A program made the translations under genes and the position numbers. From contig OZ246009.1 in NCBI GenBank assembly GCA_965230535.1, positions 62,001 through 126,000 on the forward strand: DNA of 64,000 bases. The letters are read 5' to 3'. Each line of letters starts with the position of its first letter. The stretch's first letter is position 1. The notes below the pieces were generated by a model. The model worked only from the letters and a program-made list of their open reading frames with translations, was not told where the DNA came from and made no database searches. Shown here piece by piece: positions 9,820 to 19,121 of this stretch. This DNA comes from JAUILH01 sp965230535 (GTDB lineage Bacteria; Bacteroidota; Bacteroidia; Flavobacteriales_D; JAUILH01).

Positions 9820-12075
9820 CTAAACACGAACACCAATCACACACACGTCATCCAATTGTTCAAAATCTGCCCGCCATGTTTCAAAAGCTTCATGTAGAAG
9901 TGATTGTTGTTTTGACATATCTTCTTGCTGAATGGAAACCAACAATTGTTTGAAATTCGCACTCTTGAACTTCTTGCCTTTTTCTCCTCCAAACTGATCA
10001 ATAAACCCATCTGAGAAAATGTAGAAAGAGTCCCCTTTATTCAGAGAGACCTCATGCGTAGGGAAAGCCTGAGGGTTGCTGTATTTACCAATAGGCTGTT
10101 TATGTGCTTTTATTTCCTCCACTTCCTTAGCACCATTTCGTATAATCCATAATGGATTATGTGCTCCTGCATATTTAAGGGTGTTTCCTTCAAGCGCACA
10201 TAAAGCAATGTCCATTCCATCCTGAACCTCTTCTTCTGATTTTTCGAACTCGGCAATAACCAGTTCACGTGTTTTATCTAAAATTTGTCCGGGATTGCTT
10301 AAACCAAATTCTCTGGTAGCTCTGTTAAGCCCACTGTTACAAATTACACTCACCATAGCTCCCGGCACCCCATGCCCGGTACAATCGGCAGCGGCAAACA
10401 GGACTAAATTATCATTGCCTGACTGAGCTTTAATGGTGTTGAGCCAGTAAAAATCACCTGCTACAATGTCTTTTGGTTTGTAGATGATGAAACTATTGGG
10501 CAAATGTTCCTTTACGAGTTTATCGGGAGGTAAGATGGCAGTTTGAATCCGTTTAGCATAGTTAATGGAGTCGAGAATCTCTTTATTCTTTTCGTTGAGA
10601 ACATCCCTTTGCTCTGAGATTAACAGGTTGGCCTTTTGTTTAGACCGATAACTTCTGAAGGCTATTATTGCAATAATGGCCATGAGTATAAAACCAACTG
10701 CAAAAGCGTATCGCAGCAATTCGTCTTGCCGTGCCTGTGCTTTGGAATCTCGGTCTTTTCTTTCTGCAATGACTTGTTCTTTTTGTCTGGCTTGCTGTTC
10801 TTTGATTAGTTCGGCTTCCTTTAAGGCCAGCTCTTTTTCTTTTTCTGCGGATTTGAATTTGGCTTCAAGTGTTTGAACGATTTCCTTGTTTTCCTTATTC
10901 AGAACACTGTCTTTTAGAGTCACGTACTCGAGATGTTGATTGTAAGCTTCTTTATAGTTGCCGATGAAGGCGTAGTGTTCTACCATGCCCTTTACGGCTC
11001 TTGTGACAATTCTTAGGTTACTGACTTCTTCTCCAGCTGCTTTGGCTTTTTTAAAGTACGTCAGAGCTTCATCATGCTTGCCCTGAATGTGATAGACTTT
11101 GGCGATGGCATTCATTGATTCTGCCAGACCAATCTTGTGGTTAATTTCCTGTCTTATTTTAAGTGCTTTCATGTAGGCATCTAACGCCTTTTCATGATTT
11201 TTCATGGAAGAGAGTGCGGTTCCCATGTTGGTGAGTGAATTTGCCTCAACCCGTTTAAGATTAGCTGCTTTGGCTTTTTCATACACTGATTCGTACAAAC
11301 TCAATGCGTCTTCATATTGCTCTTTATTAAACAGAATGGTTCCCATGTTGCTTTTGGCAGATAATTCGCAATTAAGATCTCCTGCCTGCTCACATGCTTC
11401 CGCTCCTTTCTTATAGTATCTGTAGGCCTCTTCATTCTGCGTCATATGCTCATAAACACCACCAACGTTGATATATGACATTCCCAGACCAACACCATCA
11501 TCCATTGATTCGCGAATTTTCATGGCGTCAATACTGTAGTCAAGCGCTTTATTGAGAACGCCTTTGTGTAGATAAATGAGACCCAGATTTGAATAAATAT
11601 TGGCCTGTTCGCCTTCAGGATCTTTTGCCTTACTTACATATGTAAGCGCTTTTTCGTAGTAATAGATCGCTGAATCTGGTCTGCCAACATAATTGTGCGT
11701 ATACCCAATGTTGTTGGTAAGGGTCATGGCCTGATCGTAATCCTCTGCTTTCAGAGCATATTTACAAGACAGCACAAAATACAACATGGCAGAGTCTGCA
11801 TTGACTTCAAAAATCATACGATAGCCTATATTTTCTGCTATATAGGAGGCGTGGATGTATTTGTTGTTTGACAGGGCCAATTCTATGCCTTCTCTACCAA
11901 TTTCTCCGGCATCAGAAGGGGAGGGGAGCACATTACAAATCTCCTTATAGGCATCCAGTTTGTTTTCAAGCTTTGCATTTCCGCTAATAATTGAGTTGAG
12001 ACTATCAACTGCATCTTGTCCCTGAGAGTTCAGAGATGTCAGAAGCATCAAAATGAAAATGACCTTAAGTTTCAT
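9820..12075 (-). CDS. TPR - transmembrane - SpoIIE/PP2C phosphatase, array copy 1
   Basis: 751 residues: signal peptide (ending LNSQGQ), TPR-type repeats about 80-380, charged coiled coil 395-450, membrane helix about 455-473, and a SpoIIE-type PP2C domain from about 510 to the end. The phosphatase motifs are intact: GDFYW, DCTGHGVPGAMVS, FSDGF and LDDVCVIG carry the metal-binding aspartates. It is the most divergent array member: the GGQP segment before LDDV is missing, and the region reads EQRDVLNEKNKEI. It is the last gene of the minus-strand array. It is also the closest relative of the isolated remnant at 41889-42089. Likely a periplasmic-sensing Ser/Thr phosphatase of partner-switching type; the substrate is unknown. 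Confidence 0.85.
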   Translation of the reverse strand: MKLKVIFILMLLTSLNSQGQDAVDSLNSIISGNAKLENKLDAYKEICNVLPSPSDAGEIGREGIELALSNNKYIHASYIAENIGYRMIFEVNADSAMLYFVLSCKYALKAEDYDQAMTLTNNIGYTHNYVGRPDSAIYYYEKALTYVSKAKDPEGEQANIYSNLGLIYLHKGVLNKALDYSIDAMKIRESMDDGVGLGMSYINVGGVYEHMTQNEEAYRYYKKGAEACEQAGDLNCELSAKSNMGTILFNKEQYEDALSLYESVYEKAKAANLKRVEANSLTNMGTALSSMKNHEKALDAYMKALKIRQEINHKIGLAESMNAIAKVYHIQGKHDEALTYFKKAKAAGEEVSNLRIVTRAVKGMVEHYAFIGNYKEAYNQHLEYVTLKDSVLNKENKEIVQTLEAKFKSAEKEKELALKEAELIKEQQARQKEQVIAERKDRDSKAQARQDELLRYAFAVGFILMAIIAIIAFRSYRSKQKANLLISEQRDVLNEKNKEILDSINYAKRIQTAILPPDKLVKEHLPNSFIIYKPKDIVAGDFYWLNTIKAQSGNDNLVLFAAADCTGHGVPGAMVSVICNSGLNRATREFGLSNPGQILDKTRELVIAEFEKSEEEVQDGMDIALCALEGNTLKYAGAHNPLWIIRNGAKEVEEIKAHKQPIGKYSNPQAFPTHEVSLNKGDSFYIFSDGFIDQFGGEKGKKFKSANFKQLLVSIQQEDMSKQQSLLHEAFETWRADFEQLDDVCVIGVRV

Positions 12076-12150
12076 AGCAGTATGCGCAAGATAAATTAAT
12101 GCTGGAATACCTGCAAGATAATCCTTCTTATTACTGTGTTGTTGAGTGAT

Positions 12151-14649
12151 TTATACGCGCAATCCTATCACACAAACATCATCCAGTTGTTCAATTGGCT
12201 GGCCTCCTGCATCTTTCCAGTCTTCAAAAGCTTTATCGATCAATTCCTTCTGCCGCTCGATGGTTTCGCTTTGAATAGAAAGCAGCAATCTTTTGAAGTT
12301 GGCAGCTTTGAACTTCTTTCCTTTTTCGCCTCCAAACTGATCGGCATAACCATCTGAGAAAATATAAATGGTATCACCTTTTTGGAGTTCAACAGAATGC
12401 GTTGTGTATGGTTTTGGGTCTGCGTACTTACCAATAGGCTGCTTGTTGGCTTTGATTTCTTCTACTTCTGAAGAGTCCTTTCTGATAATCCAAAGCGGGT
12501 TATTGGCACCAGCGTACTGGAGCATATTTCCCTGGAGCGAACACAAGGCAATGTCCATTCCATCCTTTACTTCCTCTTCAGATTTTTCAAATTCGGCAAT
12601 GACAATCTCACGTGCTTTGTCCAGGATCTGTCCAGGATCAGTGAGTCCAAACTCTCGGGTTGCTCTGTTAAGCCCGTTGTTACACACCACACTCACCATG
12701 GCGCCTGGCACACCATGACCGGTACAATCGGCAGCAGCAAACAGAACTCGGTCCTTTTGCGGTTCCATCCAATAGAAGTCTCCTGCCACAATGTCTTTTG
12801 GCTTATAAAGAATGAAACTGTCAGCCAGATATTGCTTCACCAGTTTATTGGGTGGAAGTATGGCAGTTTGAATTCGCTTAGCGTAATTGATGGAATCGAG
12901 AATTTCTGTGTTCTTCTCCTCTAATTGTTCATAGGCTTCATCTACTTTGGCTTTCTGCTCTTCAACCACAGCTTTTTGAAATTCTACCATAGACTTTTGT
13001 TCTTCAATGATATCCCGCTGCTTTTTGGTGATCATAAACCGGTTGAAAATGAAGATTGCGAACAATACCGCCAGCGCCAAAATGCCACCTAAAAACCAAG
13101 TCCTTTGATTCTGACGTTTCTTTTCAAGCTCCCCTTGCTTAAGTTTGATTTCGTTACGATCGTTTACTGCCTTTTGAGCGAGAATTTCGGCATCTTTTAC
13201 TTTTTGAGCTTCCGCATTTTTCACACTGTCAGCGGCAGCTTGTTTTTCGTATTGGTATTTATATTCCTGGCGGATGAGTGCCTTTTGGTTTTCTTCACTT
13301 TCAATACTATCGCGCATGGCAATATAGAGTTCATAAGTCTCCAGACTTTCTTTGAATCTATTGGCGGCCTTGTAGCTTTTCCACAGATATAGTGCTGAGT
13401 TTTTGACATCCTTAACCATTCCCAGCTCCTTTGAAAGTTTAAGTGAACGACTTGAATAGTCAACAGCTTTTTTAAAATCGCCTAATTCATAAAAAATACT
13501 GCCCAGGTTGCTGTACGACATGGCCACACCTCTTTTTTCACCAACTTCTTCACGAATTTTCAGGCTTTTCTCGTACAGTTCAATGGCTTTTTCCATATCC
13601 CCCCAACTTTTGTACACGCTCCCCAGATTATTGTAAGAGTCTGCAATTCCAAGCTTATCATCCAGTTCCTGAACTAACTTCAAGCTCTTTTGGTGGAATT
13701 CAATGGCCTCTTCAAAATTTCCCAATTCCTCATTCAAAATCCCAAGGTTATTGTAAGATTCTGCCATGCCCCTTTTGTCCCCAATTTCCTGACGCATGTC
13801 TAAACTTTTATTGAAGAACTCAATAGCCTTTTCTACATTGCCCTGATCCTTGTACAGGCTCCCTAAATTAACATAAGACATGGCTACCCCTCTCTTATCT
13901 CCAATTTCCTCACGAATCTTCAAGCTTGTGGTATAGAACTCAATGGCTTTTTTCACATTTCCCTGAGTATAGTGAATGATCCCCAGATTGTAATTTGTGT
14001 CGGCCATGCCTCTCTTGTCGCCGTCCTTTCCTCTTGTTTTCAGGCTTTTGTTGAAGAACTCGATGGCCTTCTCAATATTTCCCTGATTGTAGTATACACT
14101 TCCTATATTATGGTAGGCGCTTGCCATGCCTTTTTTGTCGCCAATTTCTTTTCGAATGGCCAGACCTTCATTATAAAGCTCAATGGCTTTTTTGAAATCA
14201 CCCTTGTTTTTATATATGATTCCCAGATTAACGTAGGTCATGGCCAAACCGTTTTTGTCACCAATCTCTTTTCGGTCTTTTAAACTTTTGTTATAGAATT
14301 CAACGGCTTTATCCACTTCTCCGCGGATGTAATATAGAATTCCCAGATTGTGATAGGTGTCCGCCTTGGCTTCACGAAAGAAGGCCCTTTCTTCTGCATT
14401 TAAATCTTTTTGAAGATTGCTTTGACACAGACTGTCAATTCTTTGATTAAGTATGAGGTCGAATTCCGGATCGGCCATGTAAATAATGTTGTCCCATGCC
14501 ATCCATGCCCTTACAATTGTTGAATCGTGTGTGGCTGCTTTAACCACTTTTTTGAGAGAATCTACCTGATGTTCCTGCTCAGGACTCAATTGTGCAAAGC
14601 CTGTGTGAGCAAGCCAAGCCGACAAAAATATGGATACAAGAATTTTCAA
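12151..14649 (-). CDS. TPR - transmembrane - SpoIIE/PP2C phosphatase, array copy 2
   Basis: 832 residues, the longest copy. A signal peptide (ending THTGFAQ-like) is followed by eight TPRs of exactly 40 residues each (101-420) with no indels. A coiled coil, a membrane helix at about 517-537, a second coiled coil (EEQKAKVDEAYEQLEEKN) and the PP2C domain at about 590-832 follow. D624 of GDFYW, D641 of DCTGHG, the SDG aspartate and the LDD pair are present. The linker and membrane segment closely match copy 6. The start is TTG, and a perfect TAAGTTTG box ends only eight bases before it, so the transcript would be leaderless or nearly so. Its role is inferred as in copy 1, with a different sensor surface. 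Confidence 0.86.
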   Translation of the reverse strand: MKILVSIFLSAWLAHTGFAQLSPEQEHQVDSLKKVVKAATHDSTIVRAWMAWDNIIYMADPEFDLILNQRIDSLCQSNLQKDLNAEERAFFREAKADTYHNLGILYYIRGEVDKAVEFYNKSLKDRKEIGDKNGLAMTYVNLGIIYKNKGDFKKAIELYNEGLAIRKEIGDKKGMASAYHNIGSVYYNQGNIEKAIEFFNKSLKTRGKDGDKRGMADTNYNLGIIHYTQGNVKKAIEFYTTSLKIREEIGDKRGVAMSYVNLGSLYKDQGNVEKAIEFFNKSLDMRQEIGDKRGMAESYNNLGILNEELGNFEEAIEFHQKSLKLVQELDDKLGIADSYNNLGSVYKSWGDMEKAIELYEKSLKIREEVGEKRGVAMSYSNLGSIFYELGDFKKAVDYSSRSLKLSKELGMVKDVKNSALYLWKSYKAANRFKESLETYELYIAMRDSIESEENQKALIRQEYKYQYEKQAAADSVKNAEAQKVKDAEILAQKAVNDRNEIKLKQGELEKKRQNQRTWFLGGILALAVLFAIFIFNRFMITKKQRDIIEEQKSMVEFQKAVVEEQKAKVDEAYEQLEEKNTEILDSINYAKRIQTAILPPNKLVKQYLADSFILYKPKDIVAGDFYWMEPQKDRVLFAAADCTGHGVPGAMVSVVCNNGLNRATREFGLTDPGQILDKAREIVIAEFEKSEEEVKDGMDIALCSLQGNMLQYAGANNPLWIIRKDSSEVEEIKANKQPIGKYADPKPYTTHSVELQKGDTIYIFSDGYADQFGGEKGKKFKAANFKRLLLSIQSETIERQKELIDKAFEDWKDAGGQPIEQLDDVCVIGLRV
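13390..14349 (-). repeat. Eight in-frame 120-bp tandem repeats encoding TPRs
   Basis: Within phosphatase copy 2, residues 101-420 split into eight units of exactly 40 residues. Each follows the pattern NLG-x3-Y-x3-G-x2-KAIE-x5-SL-x-R-x-EIGDK. Every unit keeps its length, so the DNA is an 8 x 120-bp coding repeat able to expand or contract without frameshift. Confidence 0.85.
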
Positions 14650-14656
14650 GGCCTTT

Positions 14657-14664
14657 CAAACTTA
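14657..14664 (-). promoter_or_regulatory. Candidate promoter -7 box of phosphatase copy 2
   Basis: On the minus strand this reads TAAGTTTG, a perfect TAnnTTTG. Its last base is eight bases before the TTG start at 14649, leaving almost no 5' leader. No clear -33 box was seen. Confidence 0.45.
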
Positions 14665-14732
14665 GCGAAAAATCTTATCTATACCGGAGATCTGCATCAG
14701 AAGAATGGTTTGAAAAACACAAGACTATAGAA

Positions 14733-16799
14733 TTAAATGCGCATGCCGATCACGCAGACATCATCCAACTGTTCTATTGGCTGGCCGCCTGCGTCTTTCC
14801 AATCTTCAAAAGCCTGATCTATGTGTTCTTTTTGTTGTTCAACAGACATGTTTTGAATAGACAGGAGTAGTTTTTTGAAATTGGCAGCTTTAAACTTTTT
14901 GCCTTTTCTTCCTCCGAATTGATCAGCAAACCCGTCGGAGAAAATATAAATAGCATCACCTTTTTGAAGCTCAATAGTATGTGTAGTATAGGGTTGAGGA
15001 TCGGCATACTTACCAATGGGCTGCTTGTCAGCTTTAATTTCTTCAATCTCGGATGTTCCTTTCCTGATAATCCATAAAGGGTTATTAGCTCCAGCGTATT
15101 TGAGTGTATTGCCTCCCAATGAAGATTGTTCCAGAGAACACAAGGCTATGTCCATTCCGTCTTTCACTTCCTCTTCGGATTTCTCGAATTCTGCAATGAC
15201 AATTTCACGTGTTTTGTCCAGAATTTGCCCGGGATCTTTCAATCCGTGTTCTCTCACAGATCTATTGAGTCCATTGTTGCACACCACGCTCACCATGGCC
15301 CCAGGCACACCGTGGCCTGTACAATCTGCCGCAGCAAACAGAACCCGGTCTTTTTGAGGTTCCATCCAATAAAAATCTCCAGCTACAATATCCTTAGGTT
15401 TGTAAAGAATAAAGCTGTCAGCCAGATATTGTTTTACCAGTTTATCCGGAGGCAAAATGGCTGTTTGAATTCGTTTTGCATAATTGATGGAGTCGAGAAT
15501 CTCTTTGTTCTTTTCTTCCAGTTGATCGTATGCTTCATCTACTTTTTCTTTCTGTTCTCTTACCAAACGCAAGGATTTAACCACCATATAAACGAAAAAG
15601 AGGATCACAGCCACTATGGCAATGGCGAAATAAATAATGATTTCGTTTCTTCTGCTGACTGCTTCAGCCCGTTCTTTTTGAGACCTTTCTTTGGCCAGTT
15701 TAGCATCCTGAACACGCATGGCTTCAAGGGTTTTGATGCTATCTGCTGCCGTCTTTTTTTCGTAAGCATATTCGTACTCCTGACGAATAATGGCATTTTG
15801 ATTCTCCTGACTGTTGATGCTGTCTTTGGTAGCTGTGTACAGCTCAAACATTTTAAGCGCAGACTCATGGTTTTCTTCCAGACTGTAAGCTGTGTACAAA
15901 GATTTTGCAACATCTCTTTTCAGCACCATACTGCCAACGGTTTTAGCGTGAACCAGGGCAAGTTCTCCGTATTTAATGGCTTCCAGTGTTTCGCCTTGTT
16001 TGGTCAGTATAACCCCCACGTTTTTAAATGCGGCTGCCATCGTTCTGGAGTCATTATACTGTTCAGCAAATTCAGCACCTTTTAGGTAATTCGTTTTGGC
16101 ATCATCCAGCCTGCCGGAATCTTCATAGACGCTCCCAAGATTGATGTACAGAGTCGGGAGGTAGTCGTGTTGCCCAATGGCGGATCTCAAGTCTATAGAT
16201 TTATGAAAATAGTCTAGTGCTGCTTCAAAGTCTTTATTTATCAAATTAATGATTCCAAGGCTTTCATAGGCGCCGGAAATCCCTGAGGAATCTCCTATAG
16301 CCTTACTCATAGTGAGACTCTGGTTAATGTAATCCAGGGCTTCAGGGTAATTTTCTTTTTCAAGGTAAATCCCGCCAATGTTCTTGTAAACGCTTGAAAT
16401 TCCTGAGGTGTCTTTTAGAACTTTTTGTATTGCCAGACTTTGATTGAAGGATTCCAAAGCTGGTTCAAAGAGTCCTTTTTGTGTATAAATACTTCCCAGA
16501 TTATTCTGTGCTCTGGATTTATATAGTCTGAAAAAATGAGTTTCAGATTGTTTGAGATCTTTCTGCAAATTCAGCTCGCAGATGGAGTCAACGGCTGAAT
16601 TCAGTTTGATGTCCAAATCCACGTCAAATCTATAAATGATGTTATCCCAGAGCATGTAACTCTTAACCTTGGAGCTATCATGACTGCTGCTTTTGATGAC
16701 ATCTTGCAGAGAATCTATATACGCTTCCTGTGGTGGAGAGAGTTGTGCGTTTGTAGAAAAACAAACCAACAAAAGCGATATGGACATGGCAATTTTCAC
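14733..16799 (-). CDS. TPR - transmembrane - SpoIIE/PP2C phosphatase, array copy 3
   Basis: 688 residues, the shortest copy. Signal peptide to about residue 19, five to six less regular TPRs (about 95-320), coiled coil, membrane helix about 387-405, short linker, and PP2C domain from about 440. All acidic motifs (GDFYW, DCTGHG, FSDGF, LDDVCVIG) are kept. It has a small insertion (EQSSLGG) after DGMDIALCSL, shared in form with copies 5 and 6 but absent from copy 4. The central phosphatase region is nearly identical in DNA to copy 4. The start is GTG. A TATCTTAG box lies about 27 bases upstream. Function as inferred for the array. Confidence 0.86.
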   Translation of the reverse strand: MKIAMSISLLLVCFSTNAQLSPPQEAYIDSLQDVIKSSSHDSSKVKSYMLWDNIIYRFDVDLDIKLNSAVDSICELNLQKDLKQSETHFFRLYKSRAQNNLGSIYTQKGLFEPALESFNQSLAIQKVLKDTSGISSVYKNIGGIYLEKENYPEALDYINQSLTMSKAIGDSSGISGAYESLGIINLINKDFEAALDYFHKSIDLRSAIGQHDYLPTLYINLGSVYEDSGRLDDAKTNYLKGAEFAEQYNDSRTMAAAFKNVGVILTKQGETLEAIKYGELALVHAKTVGSMVLKRDVAKSLYTAYSLEENHESALKMFELYTATKDSINSQENQNAIIRQEYEYAYEKKTAADSIKTLEAMRVQDAKLAKERSQKERAEAVSRRNEIIIYFAIAIVAVILFFVYMVVKSLRLVREQKEKVDEAYDQLEEKNKEILDSINYAKRIQTAILPPDKLVKQYLADSFILYKPKDIVAGDFYWMEPQKDRVLFAAADCTGHGVPGAMVSVVCNNGLNRSVREHGLKDPGQILDKTREIVIAEFEKSEEEVKDGMDIALCSLEQSSLGGNTLKYAGANNPLWIIRKGTSEIEEIKADKQPIGKYADPQPYTTHTIELQKGDAIYIFSDGFADQFGGRKGKKFKAANFKKLLLSIQNMSVEQQKEHIDQAFEDWKDAGGQPIEQLDDVCVIGMRI
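15181..15520 (-). repeat. Near-identical phosphatase segment, partner of 17298-17637
   Basis: Compared base by base by eye with 17298-17637, I count 10 differences in 340 positions. All are synonymous, so the encoded residues are identical. The segment runs from the linker (EEKNKEILDSINY) to the helix after DKTREIVIAE. Flanking parts of the two genes are clearly more divergent. Confidence 0.8.
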
Positions 16800-16825
16800 A
16801 ACACCTGTTCAGATAGATTGCTGGT

Positions 16826-16833
16826 CTAAGATA
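16826..16833 (-). promoter_or_regulatory. Possible promoter -7 box of phosphatase copy 3
   Basis: The minus strand reads TATCTTAG, one base off TAnnTTTG, about 27 bases before the GTG start. The same octamer precedes copy 5. Weak on its own. Confidence 0.3.
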
Positions 16834-16864
16834 GTTAAGAAATTTTTAAGCCTTTGGTAGTGTG

Positions 16865-19048
16865 CTAAACCCTTAAGCCAATCACACATACATCATCTAA
16901 CTGCTCAATCGGCTGACCTCCCCAGTCTTTCCAGTTTTCAAACGCATCATCAATCGATTTCTTCTGCTGTTCGATGGGTTGGTTTTGAATCGATAGGATC
17001 AGTTTTTTGAAGTTAGTCGCTTTGAATTTCTTCCCTCTTTCTCCACCAAACTGATCGGCATAACCATCCGAGAAAATGTAGATGGTATCACCTTTTTGAA
17101 GCTCAATGGTATGTGTAGTATAGGGTTGGGGATCGGCATACTTGCCAATTGGCTGTTTGTTGGCCTTAATCTCTTCTATCTCGGATGCTCCTTTTCTGAC
17201 GATCCAAAGCGGGTTATTGGCCCCTGCGTATTTAAGTGTGTTTCCCTCGAGTGAACACAAGGCAATGTCCATTCCGTCTTTTACTTCTTCTTCTGATTTC
17301 TCGAACTCTGCAATGACAATTTCACGTGTTTTGTCCAGAATTTGCCCGGGATCTTTCAATCCGTGTTCTCTCACAGATCTATTGAGTCCATTGTTGCACA
17401 CCACGCTCACCATGGCCCCAGGCACACCATGGCCTGTACAATCTGCCGCAGCAAACAGAACCCGGTCTTTTTGAGGTTCCATCCAATAGAAATCTCCAGC
17501 TACAATGTCCTTAGGTTTGTAAAGAATAAAGCTGTCAGCCAGATATTGTTTCACCAGTTTATCCGGAGGCAAAATGGCTGTTTGAATCCGTTTTGCGTAG
17601 TTGATGGAGTCGAGAATTTCCTTGTTCTTTTCTTCCACAAGTTCCTTCTGGAAAATTGCTTCCATTTTTTGGGTTTCAACTTCCTCTTTTTGTTTTTCGA
17701 TGATGGTGTTTTGCTTTTTTGTTATCTGGAAACGTCTGTATGCAAAAGCAGCAAACGCCAGCATCAATAACAGTCCAAACCCTAATGCAATTTTAATTAT
17801 TGAGTTCCTGTGAGACTCTGCTTCCAATTGCTGTTTTTCAGCTTCATTGGCACGTTCTTTTGCTTCAAGGGCTTCAAAAGCCACATCTTTAATGGCCAAC
17901 TCTTTCGCATACTCAACACTGTCCAGAATGGCTTGTTTTTCGAAACTATATTGGGTTTCCAGACGGATTACCTCACGTTGTTTATCTTCATTGATCAGGC
18001 TGTCCTCCCATGCTTTTGATGTTTCGTAGTGATACAGCGCTTCTTTGGGGTTTCCAAGTTCTCTGTGAGCCTTGTACAAACAATCATGACAAGAAAACAT
18101 CCCTTCAATGTTGTCGTATTCTTCAGAAATTTTCAAGCCTTTTTCACAGTTCTCCTTTGCCAGAAGGTAATTCTTTTCAAAATTGTAGAGAACTCCCAGG
18201 TTTGTGTAGGACGCTAACTGGCCTCCTCCGTCATTTAGATCCAATCTGATTTTTAAGGCCTTTTTGGCTTGTTCAATTCCTTCCTGATAGCGACCTAAAT
18301 CTCTAAATAGATTTCCTCTGTTGCTATAGATATTTGCCAGGCCTTGAGTGTATTCAAGAGATTCATAAATACTTTCGCATTCATCATAAGCGGCCATAGC
18401 CATCTCCGGATTGTTTAGTTCGTCATATATCAGACCAAGATTGAGCAAGGTAATGCCATGAGATTTTTGATCGTTTAAAAGCACAAAAGACGAATCCGCC
18501 AATAAGAAAATTTCCAATGCTTTTTGATTGTCACCCATTGCCCGGTAGAGCGTTCCAATGCTTGCATAGGTTCTTGCCGCACCAAGTGTGTCTTGTAATT
18601 CTTCTTTGAGACTTAAAGATTTTTGAGACAGGTCAAGTGCCTTTGGATATTGTCCAATTTGCTTATAACAAATTCCCAGATTGGCATAAGACTTGGCAAT
18701 ATGACTTTTGTTTCCAAGTGAAATGTTGATGTCCAGATTTTCCTGTATTACCGGAATGGCTTCATGGTACATGCCAACAACAATATAGGAAACACCAAGG
18801 GCGCTAAGTCCACTTGAAGTCCAACTGTCGTTTTCTTTTTTTCGGGCGTCTTCTATAAGTGTTTCTGAAAAGTACCGTGCACTGTCGGGATTAGAATACA
18901 TGTATTCCCATGCCAGATCGTAGTAGGCTTTATACCTTATGGTGTCATGCAATGATGAATTTGAAGACACTTGTTTCAGTGAATCTATCTGAGCGAAAGA
19001 CACTTGCCCAAAACACAGAAGAATTAATATGTATAAATATGACTTCAA
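16865..19048 (-). CDS. TPR - transmembrane - SpoIIE/PP2C phosphatase, array copy 4
   Basis: 727 residues. Signal peptide (ending GQVSFAQ), about seven TPRs (80-350), coiled coil rich in Glu/Ala, membrane helix about 415-437, linker (KQKEEVETQKMEAIFQKELV) and PP2C domain. The catalytic motifs are intact. The segment encoded at 17298-17637 is nearly the same DNA as in copy 3, whereas the TPR halves are unrelated beyond the fold. The tail reads NWKDWGGQPIEQLDDV. The start is TTG with a candidate promoter directly in front. The protein is predicted to sense an unknown periplasmic signal and dephosphorylate an unknown cytoplasmic target. Confidence 0.86.
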   Translation of the reverse strand: MKSYLYILILLCFGQVSFAQIDSLKQVSSNSSLHDTIRYKAYYDLAWEYMYSNPDSARYFSETLIEDARKKENDSWTSSGLSALGVSYIVVGMYHEAIPVIQENLDINISLGNKSHIAKSYANLGICYKQIGQYPKALDLSQKSLSLKEELQDTLGAARTYASIGTLYRAMGDNQKALEIFLLADSSFVLLNDQKSHGITLLNLGLIYDELNNPEMAMAAYDECESIYESLEYTQGLANIYSNRGNLFRDLGRYQEGIEQAKKALKIRLDLNDGGGQLASYTNLGVLYNFEKNYLLAKENCEKGLKISEEYDNIEGMFSCHDCLYKAHRELGNPKEALYHYETSKAWEDSLINEDKQREVIRLETQYSFEKQAILDSVEYAKELAIKDVAFEALEAKERANEAEKQQLEAESHRNSIIKIALGFGLLLMLAFAAFAYRRFQITKKQNTIIEKQKEEVETQKMEAIFQKELVEEKNKEILDSINYAKRIQTAILPPDKLVKQYLADSFILYKPKDIVAGDFYWMEPQKDRVLFAAADCTGHGVPGAMVSVVCNNGLNRSVREHGLKDPGQILDKTREIVIAEFEKSEEEVKDGMDIALCSLEGNTLKYAGANNPLWIVRKGASEIEEIKANKQPIGKYADPQPYTTHTIELQKGDTIYIFSDGYADQFGGERGKKFKATNFKKLILSIQNQPIEQQKKSIDDAFENWKDWGGQPIEQLDDVCVIGLRV
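17298..17637 (-). repeat. Near-identical phosphatase segment, partner of 15181-15520
   Basis: The second copy of the 340-base segment described at 15181-15520, about 97% identical by eye with only synonymous differences. It encodes the first half of the PP2C domain, including GDFYW and DCTGHG. Confidence 0.8.
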
Positions 19049-19055
19049 AGTTCTC

Positions 19056-19085
19056 CGAATTTAGTGATTTAAACGCTTACAGCAA
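19056..19085 (-). promoter_or_regulatory. Candidate promoter of phosphatase copy 4
   Basis: On the minus strand, a TTG (19083-19085) and the box TAAATTCG (19056-19063) are 19 bases apart, close to the Bacteroidota -33/-7 spacing. The last base of the box is eight bases before the TTG start at 19048, so the mRNA would have virtually no leader. Confidence 0.45.
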
Positions 19086-19121
19086 GCTTGAGACTCTTTC
19101 ATAATTCATGTGTGCAGACAA

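Noticed and set aside
15126..16085. Long plus-strand open frame (319 codons) opposite phosphatase copy 3, with shorter ones opposite other copies
   Set aside because: It is antisense to a well-supported coding region, has no recognisable domain, and recurs only because the sense codons are conserved among copies.
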